A DNA stretch of 64,000 nucleotides from Rhodanobacteraceae bacterium ZG21-1 (GCA_021390615.1 JAJEJU010000024.1:1178001-1242000); one strand, 5' to 3'; counted from the first letter of the stretch, positions 41,014 through 56,721 are shown. Program-made: numbers and translations. The notes: a model not told the origin generated them from the letters alone.

Positions 41014-42021
41014 ATGCTCATCGCCCTGTGGTTCCTGCTTTCGGCCGCTGCGATCTATTTCGCCTGCGAGTACTTCGTCAACGGTATCGAATGGCTTGGG
41101 CGCAAGCTCAACCTGGGAGCGACCGCTACCGGTACGGTGCTTGCCGCCTTCGGCACGGCCCTGCCCGAGAGCGCGGTGACCTTCGTCGCGGTGATCTTCG
41201 GCAAGGCACCGGAGCAGAAAGACATCGGCGTGGGCGCGGCGCTGGGCGGGCCGCTGGTGCTGGCGACGATCGCATACGCCGTCGTCGGCGTTGCCTTGTG
41301 GATGAATCGCCGGCGCCTGCAGCGCGCCGATGCGCTGGTGCGCGTGGATCATCGGCGCCTAGCGCGCGACCAGGGCTGGTTCCTGGCGATCTTCGCGGTG
41401 AAGTGCGGACTGGGGCTGCTCGCTTTCGCGTTCAAGCCCTGGCTGGGCGTGCTGTTCCTGGTCGCTTATGCGCTCTACGTGTGGCGCGAGTTGCGCGATA
41501 GCGACACGGCACCGGAAGAGGACGAGCTCGAGCCATTGAAGTTTCAGCCGCGTGCTGCCGATCCCGCGTTGTCGCGCATCGCGCTGCAGAGCGTGCTGGC
41601 CTTGCTGGTGATCGCCTTCGCCTCGCATGTCTTCGTGCAGCAGATCGAGGCGATCGGCCACGTTTTTCAGTGGTCGCCTCATCTGGTCGCGCTGGTGCTG
41701 AGCCCGGTGGCGACCGAGCTGCCCGAAACGGTGAATGCGCTGATCTGGGTGCGCCAGGGCAAGGAGCGGCTGGCCCTGGCGAACATCTCCGGCGCGATGA
41801 TGATCCAGGCGACCATTCCCAGTGCGCTGGCGATCTTCGCCACGCCCTGGCTGTTCGATGCGCCGCTGATCGCCGCCGGCGCCTTCACCATGGCTGCCAT
41901 CGTTTATCTGTGTTGGCTGTTTCGGCGAGGCCGCGTGGACGCGCGCTGGCTGTTGCCGGTCGGCTTGCTGTACGGCCTGTTTGCCGGCTACGTCAGCTGG
42001 CATCTCGGCATTCAGGCTTGA
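41014..42021 (+). CDS. CaCA-family sodium/calcium-type antiporter, probable Mn2+ exporter
   Basis: 335 residues with ~10 hydrophobic segments in two homologous halves. The ion-binding repeats are G-T-A-L-P-E-S-A-V-T near 47 and P-V-A-T-E-L-P-E-T-V near 230, with an acidic loop between (~150-175). CaCA exchangers usually move Ca2+ against Na+ or H+, but the manganese riboswitch directly upstream suggests manganese efflux. ATG 41014 is the first after the riboswitch platform. Confidence 0.82.
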   Translation: MLIALWFLLSAAAIYFACEYFVNGIEWLGRKLNLGATATGTVLAAFGTALPESAVTFVAVIFGKAPEQKDIGVGAALGGPLVLATIAYAVVGVALWMNRRRLQRADALVRVDHRRLARDQGWFLAIFAVKCGLGLLAFAFKPWLGVLFLVAYALYVWRELRDSDTAPEEDELEPLKFQPRAADPALSRIALQSVLALLVIAFASHVFVQQIEAIGHVFQWSPHLVALVLSPVATELPETVNALIWVRQGKERLALANISGAMMIQATIPSALAIFATPWLFDAPLIAAGAFTMAAIVYLCWLFRRGRVDARWLLPVGLLYGLFAGYVSWHLGIQA

Positions 42022-42066
42022 GCTTCGCCGTCGCCTGGTGCGGCGGTCGTCGGCGCCAGGCAATGC

Positions 42067-42825
42067 TCAGGCGTTGGACTCGCCGAGCCGAGACAGCTCG
42101 AGGCGGGCTGCCTTCAGCCATGCCTGTTCCTTGCGCCGGTAATAGCCGGGCATCAGCTTGGCGCGACTCAATTGGGTCTGCAGCACGTCGCGCGCTTCCT
42201 GCGAGCGCTGCGCCTTGCTCAGCAGGCAGGCATAGCGATAACGGCCTTCTTCGCCAGGGTAGCTGTCGGCGAGCACCTGGTATTCGTGCAGTGCCGCCTC
42301 GGTCTCGCCCAACTGTTCCAGGCAGCGCGCATAGAGCAGATGTCCTTCGCTGGAGCGGAATCCGGGATTGGCCTGGATCAGCGCATCCAGCGTCGAACGC
42401 GCGCCGGCATAGTTCTCGTTGCCTGCCTGGGCCTGCGCCAGTCCCAGCATGAACTCGGGTTCGCTGGCGTACATGCCGCTCAGCAGGCCGCGATAGAGTT
42501 CTTCGGCGTTCTCGTAGTCGTGGAGCTGCAGGCATTCGGCAGCCAGGTGGCGGCGATTTTCCACCGTGTTGGCCAGCTCCAGGCGATGCTGCAGTTCGCG
42601 CCGGCGGCGCTGCGGGTCGATGGTCTGCAGCACCTTGCGGGTCGCCTTGCGTCCGCCCGGGTTATGCCGCAGGTCGGGAATCACCGCAGCCACCACGTAC
42701 ACCAGCACCGCCAGATAGGAGCCGATCAGGATCAGCCAGATCCAGTACATCGGCCGTCCGCTGCGCACCACGTGCACGGCGCAGGCGACCTGCAGCGCAA
42801 TGGAGAGATAGAAGACGATAGGCAT
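42067..42825 (-). CDS. Inner-membrane TPR repeat protein
   Basis: 252 residues. Two transmembrane helices at ~1-20 and ~28-50, then a basic linker and TPR-like helical pairs from ~85 to 250 (A-E-E-L-Y-R-G-L-L-S-G, Y-A-R-C-L-E-Q-L-G-E-T-E-A-A-L, Y-A-C-L-L-S-K-A-Q-R). Probably a scaffold at the membrane; its partner is unknown. Confidence 0.72.
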   Translation of the reverse strand: MPIVFYLSIALQVACAVHVVRSGRPMYWIWLILIGSYLAVLVYVVAAVIPDLRHNPGGRKATRKVLQTIDPQRRRRELQHRLELANTVENRRHLAAECLQLHDYENAEELYRGLLSGMYASEPEFMLGLAQAQAGNENYAGARSTLDALIQANPGFRSSEGHLLYARCLEQLGETEAALHEYQVLADSYPGEEGRYRYACLLSKAQRSQEARDVLQTQLSRAKLMPGYYRRKEQAWLKAARLELSRLGESNA

Positions 42826-42877
42826 GCCATATCCCTGGCGATCGTGACGGGATGGCGGATCATAGCATCCGTTCTGA

Positions 42878-43573
42878 TCAGTCCCGATGCGCGGCGTTGC
42901 GGTCGCGGTCGGCCCCGTGCTTGGTGTCCAGCTTGCCGACCAGCTTCTTGAAGATGCGCGAGAATTTGCCGCGCTTGGTCTTGCGCAGCTTTTCTTCCTC
43001 GCTGGTGAGCCAGGCGACCTGGATCACCTTGCGCTCGCCCTCGTAGGGCAGGTGGCCGTGGTAGGAGTTGTCGCAGCGCTTGAACACGGCGAACTCGCCG
43101 TACAGCGGCGTCAGCTCCGGCGCGATCATGTCGTCGATGTCGTCGATGCGATGGAGGAAGCGCAGGCAGCCGTCGCTGGTGTCCGGCCACTGCTGATTGA
43201 GATAGATCAGCGCGGTCGCCACCTTCGACTTGCTGTCGGTGTGGATGGTGCCGTGGCGCTTGTTGAGCAGCCGGCACAAGGTCACCAGGGTTGGATACTG
43301 GCCGAGATTCTCGATGCCCAGGCGCTGGCCCACCGCGCTGGCGAACTCGGGCAGGGTCATGCGCTGCACCAGTTCGTTGATCGACGGCCCGCAGTCTTTC
43401 GGGTCGTACGGGAAAAAACCGGCGCTGGTGTAGCGCGGGAAGTCGCGCTCGAGCTCCGTGCGCGCCTCGTCGGGCAATTGCCCGTGCGCGATCATGAAGG
43501 GGAACGGCTGGACCCTGATGTCGGTATCCGGTCGGTCGAGCCGGGCCGGGTCGAGCAGAACGGAGGCGTTCAT
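42878..43573 (-). CDS. 2-oxoglutarate-Fe(II) oxygenase family protein
   Basis: 231 residues. The iron site H-T-D is seen in R-H-G-T-I-H-T-D, with the distal His in Y-H-G-H and the 2OG-binding Arg in G-E-R-K-V-I-Q-V-A-W. Proteins of this kind are often near polysaccharide or peptide-modifying genes; the substrate cannot be told. 52 nt upstream of the TPR gene on the same strand. Confidence 0.8.
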   Translation of the reverse strand: MNASVLLDPARLDRPDTDIRVQPFPFMIAHGQLPDEARTELERDFPRYTSAGFFPYDPKDCGPSINELVQRMTLPEFASAVGQRLGIENLGQYPTLVTLCRLLNKRHGTIHTDSKSKVATALIYLNQQWPDTSDGCLRFLHRIDDIDDMIAPELTPLYGEFAVFKRCDNSYHGHLPYEGERKVIQVAWLTSEEEKLRKTKRGKFSRIFKKLVGKLDTKHGADRDRNAAHRD

Positions 43574-43791
43574 AGGGGCATATCAGTCCAAGGCGAGACG
43601 CCGGCTAGTGTAGCGCCGCCCGCTCGCCGCCAAACCAGGCCGGCGCCGCGCGCGTTTAGGCGCCGTGAGGTGGACAGGAGGGCCATCCAGGCCTATCATT
43701 TGCGCCCGCCCCGAGACGTTTCCCGACCAAGGTCCACAAGCCTGCAGCAACGAGGCTTGCGGGCCTTGCTGCACCTGAAAGGCGGTCCCTC

Positions 43792-44925
43792 ATGCCCCAT
43801 CCCGCTCTGCTTGCCCTCGAAGATGGCAGCGTATTCCACGGCCAAGCCGTTGGCGCCTCCGGTACCACGGTCGGCGAAGTGGTATTCAATACCGCGATGA
43901 CCGGTTACCAGGAGATCCTCACCGATCCTTCCTACGCCCGGCAAATCGTCACTCTGACTTATCCGCACATCGGCAACACCGGGGTGAACCCGGTCGACGC
44001 CGAGTCGGATCGCGTGCATGCCGCCGGCCTCATCGTGCGTGACATTCCGCGCCTGGCCAGCAACTGGCGCAGCACGGAGAGTCTGCCGGACTATCTGCGC
44101 CGCCAAGGCATCGTGGCGATCGCCGGCATCGACACGCGCCGGCTGACCCGCATCCTGCGCGACAAGGGCGCGCTGAACGGCTGCATCGTGGCCGGCGAGA
44201 CGGTGGACGCCGAAGCGGCCCTGGCCCAGGCGCGCGCGTTCCCCGGCCTCAACGGCATGGATCTGGCCAAGGTGGTCAGCGTCGAGCAGCGCTACAGCTG
44301 GAATGAGGGCGTCTACGATCTCGATCGCACCGCCTTCCAGCAACCCGCCAAGCGCTTCAAGGTGGTGGCCTACGACTTCGGCGTGAAGTTGAACATCCTG
44401 CGTCTGCTGGCCGAACGCGGCTGCGACATCACCGTGGTGCCGGCGCAGACTCCGGCGGCCGACGTGCTGGCGCTGCAGCCCGACGGCGTGTTCCTGTCCA
44501 ACGGCCCTGGCGACCCGGCTGCCTGTGACTACGCGATCGCCGCGACGCGCGAGCTGCTGGCGGCGAAGCTGCCGCTGTTCGGCATCTGCCTGGGCCACCA
44601 GATCATGGGCCTGGCCGTGGGCGGCAAGACGCTGAAGATGAAGTTCGGTCATCACGGCGCCAACCATCCGGTGAAAGACCTGGACGACGGCCGCGTGCTG
44701 ATCACCTCGCAGAACCACGGTTTCGCGGTGGATCCGGCGACCCTGCCGGCGAACGTGCGAGTCACTCACACCTCGCTGTTCGATGGTTCGCTGCAGGGCT
44801 TCGCGCTCACTGATCGCCCGGCCTTCTGCTTCCAAGGTCATCCGGAAGCGAGCCCAGGCCCGCATGACATCGGCTACCTGTTCGACCGCTTCGCCGCGCT
44901 GATGGACAAAGGGCAGGTGGCATGA
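43792..44925 (+). CDS. carA: Carbamoyl-phosphate synthase small subunit CarA
   Basis: 377 residues. N-terminal half with L-E-D-G-S-V-F and D-P-S-Y-A-x-Q-I-V; class I glutaminase in the C-terminal half with nucleophile C266 in G-I-C-L-G-H-Q and H-P-E-A-S-P-G-P. It supplies ammonia to CarB for arginine and pyrimidine synthesis. Overlaps the next gene by ATGA. Confidence 0.97.
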   Translation: MPHPALLALEDGSVFHGQAVGASGTTVGEVVFNTAMTGYQEILTDPSYARQIVTLTYPHIGNTGVNPVDAESDRVHAAGLIVRDIPRLASNWRSTESLPDYLRRQGIVAIAGIDTRRLTRILRDKGALNGCIVAGETVDAEAALAQARAFPGLNGMDLAKVVSVEQRYSWNEGVYDLDRTAFQQPAKRFKVVAYDFGVKLNILRLLAERGCDITVVPAQTPAADVLALQPDGVFLSNGPGDPAACDYAIAATRELLAAKLPLFGICLGHQIMGLAVGGKTLKMKFGHHGANHPVKDLDDGRVLITSQNHGFAVDPATLPANVRVTHTSLFDGSLQGFALTDRPAFCFQGHPEASPGPHDIGYLFDRFAALMDKGQVA

Positions 44926-45278
44926 ACAAGGCAAGGGCGCTCGGCGTCCTGGCGTTGCTGATCGGCGGCGCCTTGGCCTACTGGTGCGTGTGGCTGCCCT
45001 GGCAGCAAGCGCATGCAGGTGCCGCTTCGATCAGTCTGTCCATGAAGGGATCGATGATCGTGCCGCTCGCACTGATCTTCGGACTGGGCCTGCTGGTCGG
45101 CGGCAATCGCTTCTATCTCGCCATGCACAACGATCCGGCGCGCGCACAGCGCTGGGGCAAGACCTCGCCGCTGGGCTGGCTGCTGATCGCGGCGAGCCTC
45201 GCCGCAGGCGGTGGACTGTATTACTGGCTGCAGCAGACGCTGCGCGGCCTTGGTTATTTTTCCGCAGGAACGACCTGA
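44922..45278 (+). CDS. Small membrane protein between carA and carB
   Basis: 118 residues with three hydrophobic segments (~8-22, ~45-62, ~84-102). Not assigned to a family by me. Translational coupling to carA (ATGA) and place within the operon suggest co-expression; whether it relates to carbamoyl phosphate synthesis is unknown. Confidence 0.72.
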   Translation: MNKARALGVLALLIGGALAYWCVWLPWQQAHAGAASISLSMKGSMIVPLALIFGLGLLVGGNRFYLAMHNDPARAQRWGKTSPLGWLLIAASLAAGGGLYYWLQQTLRGLGYFSAGTT

Positions 45279-45347
45279 TGCCGGGACGTTTCCTGCTGTT
45301 CTTCGTGGTACCGGCTCGGCCGGCTTTCACTCTGGGTTGAGGCAATC

Positions 45348-48571
<3,224 letters not shown>

Positions 48572-48575
<4 letters not shown>

Positions 48576-49048
48576 GCCGTGCCCCCATCACCAAGACCGG
48601 TGCCGAGCGCCTGCGCGCCGAGCTGGATCGCCTGAAGTCCGAGGATCGTCCGCGCATCATCGCGGCGATCGCCGAAGCGCGCGCCCACGGCGACCTCAAG
48701 GAAAATGCGGAATACCACGCGGCGCGCGAGCAGCAGAGCTTCACCGAGGGCCGCATCGCCGAGCTCGAGGCAGCCCTGTCCACCGCGGAGGTGATCGACG
48801 TGTCGCGCTTTGGCGCCAGCACGCGGGTGGTGTTCGGCGCCATCGTCGATCTGGAGGACGAGAACAGCGGCGAAAAGGTGACCTACCAGATCGTCGGCGA
48901 CCTGGAAGCGGACATCAAGCAGCGCCTGATCGCGGTTTCCTCGCCGATCGCGCGCGCCCTGATCGGCAAGAGCGAAGGCGACAGCTTCGAGTTCACCGCA
49001 CCCAATGGCGTGAAGCGCTACGAGATCACCGGCGTCCGCTATCAGTAA
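48572..49048 (+). CDS. greA: Transcription elongation factor GreA
   Basis: 158 residues. N-terminal coiled coil (L-R-A-E-L-D-R-L-K...[14 protein letters not shown]) whose acidic tip stimulates RNA cleavage in stalled polymerase; C-terminal domain ends in I-G-K-S-E-G-D and Y-E-I-T-G-V. The ATG overlaps the carB stop (ATGA). The carAB-greA order is usual in gammaproteobacteria. Confidence 0.96.
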
Positions 49049-49851
49049 GCCTGCCCCGGACCGGCATGTGTTCGGCACAGGCCGGTCATGTGAGGATTCT
49101 GCTGCAGCCGGCATTCCGGATGGATCACTCGGGCAAGTCGCGGCATGGGCTTGCGGCGCATGGCGAAAACACTTGGTGCGCGCGCGGCGGAACCAACAGG
49201 CCTCGCGAGTGCACCACCAAGCGATAGTGAAGTCGTAGCTGCGCTTACGGCGACTGGCAATCGGTTCGCAGTGACGTAGCCGGCGACGTGGATGCTGCAA
49301 TCGTGTTCGATGGCACTGGAACGGCATCCGAACTCATGGGTGCGCTGACGGCACAAGCTCCGTCATGCCCTCCCTTCGTCTTGCTGAGCGAGGCGAGTGC
49401 CATGTGCTCCACAGGAGATCGGGCGTCCCTGTGCTGAGGCCTATGCATGCGTCCGCAAGGCAGTGCGTTGCCTGCCGGAAAAGCCGCAGCGGTCGCGACA
49501 GGGCAGGGTGATCGTTGGCGTGCTGTATAGCGCGGCTCGCCATGCATTCGTCGACACTGCAAAGCCCAAGAGCATCATCAGCCGCAGCCACGATGGCGAC
49601 TGGCCACACCAGGCAACGGGTCAGGTAGGGTGCAAGCCGAAATCCCCATCGCGCCGATTTGCCGATATCGAGCCGCGCGAGTGCCGAGGTCTAAATGCGA
49701 TCGCCATGCTCGGCGCGCATGCCAGCGCAGTGTCTGGCGCCATCGAATGAGATGGTGCGGCGATCGCAGTGCCGCTTGAGTCGTGAGGCATGGTTCGCAG
49801 CGAATGCGCAGCCAGACGGACGCTGCCGCTGCTGAGCAACCCTTGTTTCGT
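49049..49851. other. Gene-free region of ~0.8 kb
   Basis: No ORF here has a ribosome binding site and plausible protein composition; the longest (minus strand, 49334-49609) is antisense-like. I see no tRNA, repeat or riboswitch. A short ACCGG/CCGGT stem follows greA. Confidence 0.6.
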
Positions 49852-49889
49852 CCATAAAAAAAGCCGCTGGGCAGCGGCTCTTTTTATGG
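49852..49889 (-). terminator. Bidirectional terminator downstream of rpmJ
   Basis: A near-perfect inverted repeat of 38 bp: CCATAAAAA, AGCCGCT, 4-nt loop, AGCGGCT, TTTTTATGG. T-runs occur on both strands; the gene ending here on the minus strand is rpmJ. Confidence 0.85.
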
Positions 49890-49903
49890 ACTTGCGGGGC
49901 AGA

Positions 49904-50029
49904 TCAACGCTGACGCGCCTTGAAGCGCGGGTTGCTCTTGCAGATCACGAACACTTTGCCGCGACGGCGCACGACCTTGCAGTCACGATGCCGCGCCTTG
50001 GCGGACTTCAAAGAGGAAAGCACCTTCAC
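49904..50029 (-). CDS. rpmJ: 50S ribosomal protein L36 (type B, YkgO-like)
   Basis: 41 residues from a GTG start: [11 protein letters not shown], then [17 protein letters not shown] and R-F-K-A-R-Q-R. The S-L-K-S-A-K insertion after the first residues marks the longer type B variety. AGGAG precedes the start. Some genomes encode two forms, one lacking zinc ligands; here two Cys remain. Confidence 0.93.
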   Translation of the reverse strand: MKVLSSLKSAKARHRDCKVVRRRGKVFVICKSNPRFKARQR

Positions 50030-50090
50030 GGCCAGCTCCTGAACCTAAGGATAAATACAAGTCGAGCAGTATAACGGCTTGTTTTGCTTC

Positions 50091-51002
50091 TCACAAGACA
50101 ATAGCAGCGATGGATTCGCGGACCGTAGTCAGGAACTGGCCCAGCACCGGTGAATGGTCGTCGGCACGGCAGGCGATGGCCAGCAGCAGATAGGCGTCCG
50201 GATCTTCCAGCGGCACGTAGCTTACGCCGGCCAGGCGCACTGCGCGCATGCTGGCCGGCACCAGGGCCAGGCCGATGCCGGCGGCGACCAGGGCGAGCAG
50301 GCCGTTCAGCTGCTGGGCTTCCTGGCAGATGCGTGGGTGAAAATCCGCTCGCGCGGCCAGCTGGACCAGGCGGTCGTACAGGGTCGAGGCCAGCTCGCGC
50401 GGCTGCACCACGAACGGTGCGCCGGCCACGTCGCCCATACGCAGGCTGGTCCGCGTGGCATGCACATGGCCAGAGGGCAGGGCCAGCAGCAGCGGCTCGC
50501 GGTCCAGCACCTCCAGGTGCAGGGCGCGGGCATCGTCTTCGTGGGAAGGCAGGTCGCGCACGAAGCCCACGTCGATCCGGCCTGCCCGCAGCGCGGCGAA
50601 CTGCAGCTCGGTATACATCTCGCTGAGCAGGACGTGCACGTTCGGCGCACGCTGGCTGTAGCGCAGCAGGCTTTGCGGCAGCGCCGGATGGAACGAGACC
50701 GACACCGTATAGGCCAGCCGCAACTTGCCGCTGAAGCCCGCGGCGGCGTCGGCCACCTGGCTGCGCGCCTCGTCGACCTTGGCCAGGATCGCGCGGGCCT
50801 GCTCGAGGAATACCCGTCCCGGTTCGGTGAGGGCGACGTTGCGCTTGTTGCGCGCCAGCAGCTGTACGCCGAGGTCGCGTTCCAGCGCCTGGATCTGTTG
50901 CGATAGAGGCGGTTGCGAGATGTGCAATTGCTGGGCTGCCCGGGTGAAGCTCAATTCCTGGGCGACCACCACGAAGTAGCGCAGCTGGCGCAAATCAAAC
51001 AT
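50091..51002 (-). CDS. LysR-family transcriptional regulator
   Basis: 303 residues. N-terminal helix-turn-helix L-R-Q-L-R-Y-F-V-V-V-A...S-F-T-R-A-A-Q-Q-L-H-I-S-Q-P-P-L-S-Q-Q-I, then a periplasmic-binding-like effector domain to the end. Target not evident; the ~250-nt AT-rich gap upstream, with TGGATGATAAATATATATTGG-like elements, is likely its own promoter region. It is downstream of fadH on the same strand but with a separate promoter. Confidence 0.88.
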   Translation of the reverse strand: MFDLRQLRYFVVVAQELSFTRAAQQLHISQPPLSQQIQALERDLGVQLLARNKRNVALTEPGRVFLEQARAILAKVDEARSQVADAAAGFSGKLRLAYTVSVSFHPALPQSLLRYSQRAPNVHVLLSEMYTELQFAALRAGRIDVGFVRDLPSHEDDARALHLEVLDREPLLLALPSGHVHATRTSLRMGDVAGAPFVVQPRELASTLYDRLVQLAARADFHPRICQEAQQLNGLLALVAAGIGLALVPASMRAVRLAGVSYVPLEDPDAYLLLAIACRADDHSPVLGQFLTTVRESIAAIVL

Positions 51003-51256
51003 ATACGGAAATCAAATAAGTTGGATGATAAATATATATTGGATGACGGGTTAGATCGATCCTATAGTTTGCGCGTCGCACCACCATCCCCTCCCCCCAG
51101 TGGTGTGACCCTGCGCTCCGCAGCGACGCTAACTACGCGGTACCGGCCCCCCCAGCTTGGTCACCGACGCGCCGCTCGCGGAGCGCCTTTTGTTTGGGCC
51201 CTCGGCAGTGGCCCGCCCACCCGCCTTTCGGCAGGTCAGCATAGACCCGATCGACC

Positions 51257-53308
<2,052 letters not shown>

Positions 53309-53382
53309 GTGCCGGTAAAGCACCCCGAAAAGCAAGCGTCGAATGCGCCTGCTAGGCAGATCGTCGCAGATGGTCCGGCCGT

Positions 53383-53640
53383 TCAGGCCAGCAACTGGTG
53401 CACCAGATCGATGTAGCGGCGCATGGCTTCTTCCTGGGACATGCCTTTCAGTCGGGCCCAGGCCTCATGCTTGGCGGTGCCGACAAAGTCAAAGAATCCT
53501 GGCGGGGCGTTGCGCTGGTCACCTTCGGCGCCTTGCTTGAATAGGCCGTAGAGCTTCAGCAGGGTGTCGTTGTCCGGCCGACTGCCGATCTGCCTGACAT
53601 CCTCGGCGGCTTGCTGGAACTCGCGGAGGAGATCGGTCAT
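53383..53640 (-). CDS. Acyl-CoA-binding protein (ACBP)
   Basis: 85 residues, the complete ACBP fold. Marks: L-L-K-L-Y-G-L-F-K-Q-G and A-K-H-E-A-W-A-R-L-K-G-M-S-Q-E-E-A-M-R-R-Y-I. It carries acyl-CoA in the cytosol. 107 nt upstream of fadH on the same strand. An open frame extends to 56100 but is antisense of cmk and rpsA. Confidence 0.92.
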   Translation of the reverse strand: MTDLLREFQQAAEDVRQIGSRPDNDTLLKLYGLFKQGAEGDQRNAPPGFFDFVGTAKHEAWARLKGMSQEEAMRRYIDLVHQLLA

Positions 53641-53775
53641 GGCGCAGTGCCCTAGCTGCACGGAGTGCGCAGCTAGATACCACGCGCCCCGGGCACGGTC
53701 AACGCAGACCGGGCGGCGCGCCAGCGCCCCGGCGTGCTCTAAAATGCCCCGTTCGCCCAGCCGCCAGGAAAACCG

Positions 53776-54453
53776 ATGAGCCAAGCCTCCGTTCCCGTAT
53801 TGACCATCGATGGGCCGTCGGGATCGGGGAAGGGCACGATCAGCCGCCGCGTCGCCGACCATCTGGGCTGGCGGCTGCTGGATTCGGGCGCGCTGTACCG
53901 CGCGGTGGGCTACGCGGCGGGCATGGCCGGCCTGGATCTGTCGGACGCCGAGGCGGTCACGCGCTGCGCGCAGGCGGTGAAGATCCGTTTCCAGCCGGCG
54001 GCGGACGGCGGCGACACTCGGGTGATCGTCAACGGCCTCGACGCCACCGACGAGCTGCGCACCGAGACGGCCGGCGCCGCCGCTTCGGCGATCGCCTCGA
54101 TTCCCTCGGTCCGGCAGGCGCTGGTGGACCTGCAGCTGAGCTTCCGCAAAGCGCCTGGGCTGGTGGCCGACGGGCGCGACATGGGCACGGTGATCTTTCC
54201 CGATGCCGCCTTCAAGGTTTTCCTCACCGCGAGCGCCGCCGAACGCGCGAAAAGGCGCTATAAACAGTTGAAGGAAAAGGGGGTAAGCGTTACACTCGTT
54301 AGCCTTCAGCGCGAAATTGAAGCGCGTGACAGCCGCGACGCCTCGCGGGCCGTTGCGCCCCTCAAGCCTGCCGAAGATGCCTTGCTGGTGGACACCACCG
54401 GCGTAGGCATCGACGAGGTCGTCGCGAAAGTACTTGCCGTCGTGCGGCCCTGA
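53776..54453 (+). CDS. cmk: Cytidylate kinase
   Basis: 225 residues. P-loop [10 protein letters not shown] near residue 12, D-S-G-A-L-Y-R at ~36, G-R-D-M-G-T-V at ~133 and R-D-S-R-D at ~180. It phosphorylates CMP and dCMP. Gene order cmk-rpsA-ihfB is usual. Confidence 0.96.
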   Translation: MSQASVPVLTIDGPSGSGKGTISRRVADHLGWRLLDSGALYRAVGYAAGMAGLDLSDAEAVTRCAQAVKIRFQPAADGGDTRVIVNGLDATDELRTETAGAAASAIASIPSVRQALVDLQLSFRKAPGLVADGRDMGTVIFPDAAFKVFLTASAAERAKRRYKQLKEKGVSVTLVSLQREIEARDSRDASRAVAPLKPAEDALLVDTTGVGIDEVVAKVLAVVRP

Positions 54454-54615
54454 GCGGGCGGTGCGGCGGTTTCTGTGCCCCTGCCGGAGCAGGGGTTTGT
54501 CCCATGGTGACGAGGACGCCGACAGGCGCCTGCAGTCGCCCACAACCGGTGGACCGGATGTCAGCGCATGGCTTGAGCCATGCAGGCAGCGGTCTTTTCC
54601 CACTATGGAATCAAC

Positions 54616-56292
54616 ATGACTGAAAGTTTTGCCGAACTGTTTGAACAGAGCCAGCAGGCCATCTCCAAGCTGAAGCCCGGCGCCATCGTCACCGGCATCG
54701 TGGTGGAAATCCGCAACGACGTCGTCGTGATCAACGCCGGCCTCAAGAGCGAAGGCATCGTCCCGATCGAGCAGTTCAAGGACGAGCAGGGCACGCTGGA
54801 GGTGCAAGTGGGCGACGAGGTGAAGGTTGCCCTCGAAGCCTTGGAAGACGGTTTCGGCGAGACCAAGCTGTCCCGCGAGAAAGCCAAGCGTTCGATGGTG
54901 TGGGACGACCTGGAGCAGGCGTTCGACAAGGAAGAGACCATCGTCGGCATGATCTCCGGCAAGGTGAAGGGCGGCTTCACCGTCGACATCAAGGATGTCC
55001 GCGCGTTCCTGCCGGGCTCGCTGGTCGACGTGCGCCCGGTGCGCGACCCGGTGTACCTCGAGGGCAAGGAACTCGAGTTCAAGATCATCAAGCTGGACCG
55101 CAAGCGCAACAACGTGGTGGTCAGCCGCCGCGCCGTCGTCGAGACCGAGTTCTCCGAGGAGCGCGAGAAGCTGCTGGAGCGCCTGACCGAAGGCGCCGTG
55201 GTGAAGGGCACGGTCAAGAACCTCACCGACTACGGTGCGTTCGTGGACCTGGGCGGCATCGACGGCCTGCTGCACATCACCGACATGGCGTGGAAGCGCG
55301 TGCGCCATCCGTCCGAGGTGGTCAACGTTGGCGACGAGCTGGACGTGCGCGTGCTGAAGTACGACAAGGAGCGCAACCGCGTTTCGCTGGGCCTGAAGCA
55401 GCTGGGCGACGACCCGTGGGTCGCCATCGCCCGCCGCTACCCGGTCGGCAGCCGCCTGTTCGGCAAGGTCTCCAACGTCACCGATTACGGCTGCTTCGTC
55501 GAGATCGAGCCGGGCGTGGAAGGCCTGGTCCACGTGTCTGAGATGGACTGGACCAACAAGAACGTCAACCCGGCCAAGGTGGTGCAGGTCGGCGACGAAA
55601 CCGAAGTGACCGTGCTGGACGTGGATGAAGAGCGTCGCCGCATCTCGCTGGGCATCAAGCAGACCCGCGCCAATCCGTGGGAGGCCTTCGCCGCCACCCA
55701 CAAGAAGGGCGACAAGGTGTCCGGCCAGATCAAGTCGATCACCGACTTCGGCATCTTCATCGGCCTGGACGGCGGCATCGATGGCCTGGTGCATCTGTCC
55801 GACATCTCCTGGCAGGCCACCGGCGAAGACCTGGTGCGCCAGTTCAAGAAGGGCGATGAGATCGAAGCCGTGGTGCTGGCGGTCGATCCGGAGCGCGAGC
55901 GCATCTCGCTCGGCATCAAGCAGATGGAGCAGGACCCGCTCGGCCAGTTCATGGCCGGCAACCCGCGCGGCACCGTGGTCAACGGCACCGTGAAGGAAGT
56001 CGACGCCAAGGGTGCGGTGATCGACCTGGGCGAGGGCGTGGAGGGTTACCTGCGCGCCAACGACATCGCCAAGGAGCGCATCGACGACGCCACCCAGCAC
56101 CTGAAGGTGGGCGACAAGGTCGAGGCCAAGTTCACCGGCATGGACCGTAAGGGCCGTCAGCTGCAGCTGTCGATTCGCGCCAAGGACGAGGACGACGTGC
56201 AGGAGGCCATGGCCGACTACGCTTCGTCCGCGGCCAGCGGCACGACCAAGCTGGGCGCGCTGCTCAAGGAACAGCTCAACAAGGCCGACTGA
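54616..56292 (+). CDS. rpsA: 30S ribosomal protein S1
   Basis: 558 residues with six S1/OB RNA-binding domains, recurring in the G-x-V-x-x-I-T-D-x-G-x-F-V-x-L form. The upstream codons to 54580 lie within a leader without a Shine-Dalgarno; S1 genes commonly lack one and are autoregulated. It helps structured mRNAs onto the ribosome. Confidence 0.97.
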   Translation: MTESFAELFEQSQQAISKLKPGAIVTGIVVEIRNDVVVINAGLKSEGIVPIEQFKDEQGTLEVQVGDEVKVALEALEDGFGETKLSREKAKRSMVWDDLEQAFDKEETIVGMISGKVKGGFTVDIKDVRAFLPGSLVDVRPVRDPVYLEGKELEFKIIKLDRKRNNVVVSRRAVVETEFSEEREKLLERLTEGAVVKGTVKNLTDYGAFVDLGGIDGLLHITDMAWKRVRHPSEVVNVGDELDVRVLKYDKERNRVSLGLKQLGDDPWVAIARRYPVGSRLFGKVSNVTDYGCFVEIEPGVEGLVHVSEMDWTNKNVNPAKVVQVGDETEVTVLDVDEERRRISLGIKQTRANPWEAFAATHKKGDKVSGQIKSITDFGIFIGLDGGIDGLVHLSDISWQATGEDLVRQFKKGDEIEAVVLAVDPERERISLGIKQMEQDPLGQFMAGNPRGTVVNGTVKEVDAKGAVIDLGEGVEGYLRANDIAKERIDDATQHLKVGDKVEAKFTGMDRKGRQLQLSIRAKDEDDVQEAMADYASSAASGTTKLGALLKEQLNKAD

Positions 56293-56310
56293 TCGTCGGT
56301 TCGAGCCAAC

Positions 56311-56341
56311 GCGGGGCGGCTGAATGGCCGCCCCGCCGTTT
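56311..56341 (+). terminator. Terminator-like hairpin after rpsA
   Basis: GCGGGGCGGC / GCCGCCCCGC with a six-base loop and a short TTT. It lies 23 nt before the ihfB start. Confidence 0.5.
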
Positions 56342-56363
56342 CATGTCACGGACATTGGGGACC

Positions 56364-56666
56364 ATGACCAAATCCGAGTTGATCGATGCGCTGGCACGGC
56401 GTCAGACCCATCTGGCCTTTGGGGACGTCGAGCTGGCGGTGAAGAGCGTGATCGAGCAGATGAGCCATGCGCTGGCCCACGGCGAGCGTATCGAGGTACG
56501 TGGCTTCGGCAGTTTCGCGCTGCATTACCGGCCGCCGCGCATGGGCCGCAATCCCAAGACCGGCGAACCGGTGGCGCTGCCCGGCAAGCACGTGCCGCAT
56601 TTCAAACCGGGCAAGGAGCTGCGCGAACGGGTCAATCAGTCGCTGGATTCGACCGACAATCCTTGA
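56364..56666 (+). CDS. ihfB: Integration host factor subunit beta
   Basis: 100 residues. M-T-K-S-E-L-I at the start, R-G-F-G-S-F and the DNA-intercalating arm R-N-P-K-T-G-E with [13 protein letters not shown]. With IhfA it bends DNA in recombination and transcription. Start ATG 56364 preferred over 56343 because the family begins M-T-K-S-E-L. Confidence 0.96.
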   Translation: MTKSELIDALARRQTHLAFGDVELAVKSVIEQMSHALAHGERIEVRGFGSFALHYRPPRMGRNPKTGEPVALPGKHVPHFKPGKELRERVNQSLDSTDNP

Positions 56667-56688
56667 GCGCCTCGGCGCAATCTCTCCG

Positions 56689-56721
56689 GGCAGGCGGCGA
56701 CGAGCCGAGCCTGCCTTTTTT
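56689..56721 (+). terminator. Terminator after ihfB
   Basis: GGCAGGC / GCCTGCC stem with a 13-nt loop and six T. Confidence 0.7.

Noticed and set aside
49334-49609. Minus-strand ORF of 91 codons after greA
   Set aside because: No ribosome binding site, odd composition and no recognisable family; the region seems non-coding.
53383-56100. Open frame of 905 codons on the minus strand opposite cmk and rpsA
   Set aside because: Antisense of well-recognised genes, a product of strong GC bias. Only its last 85 codons (ACBP) are real.
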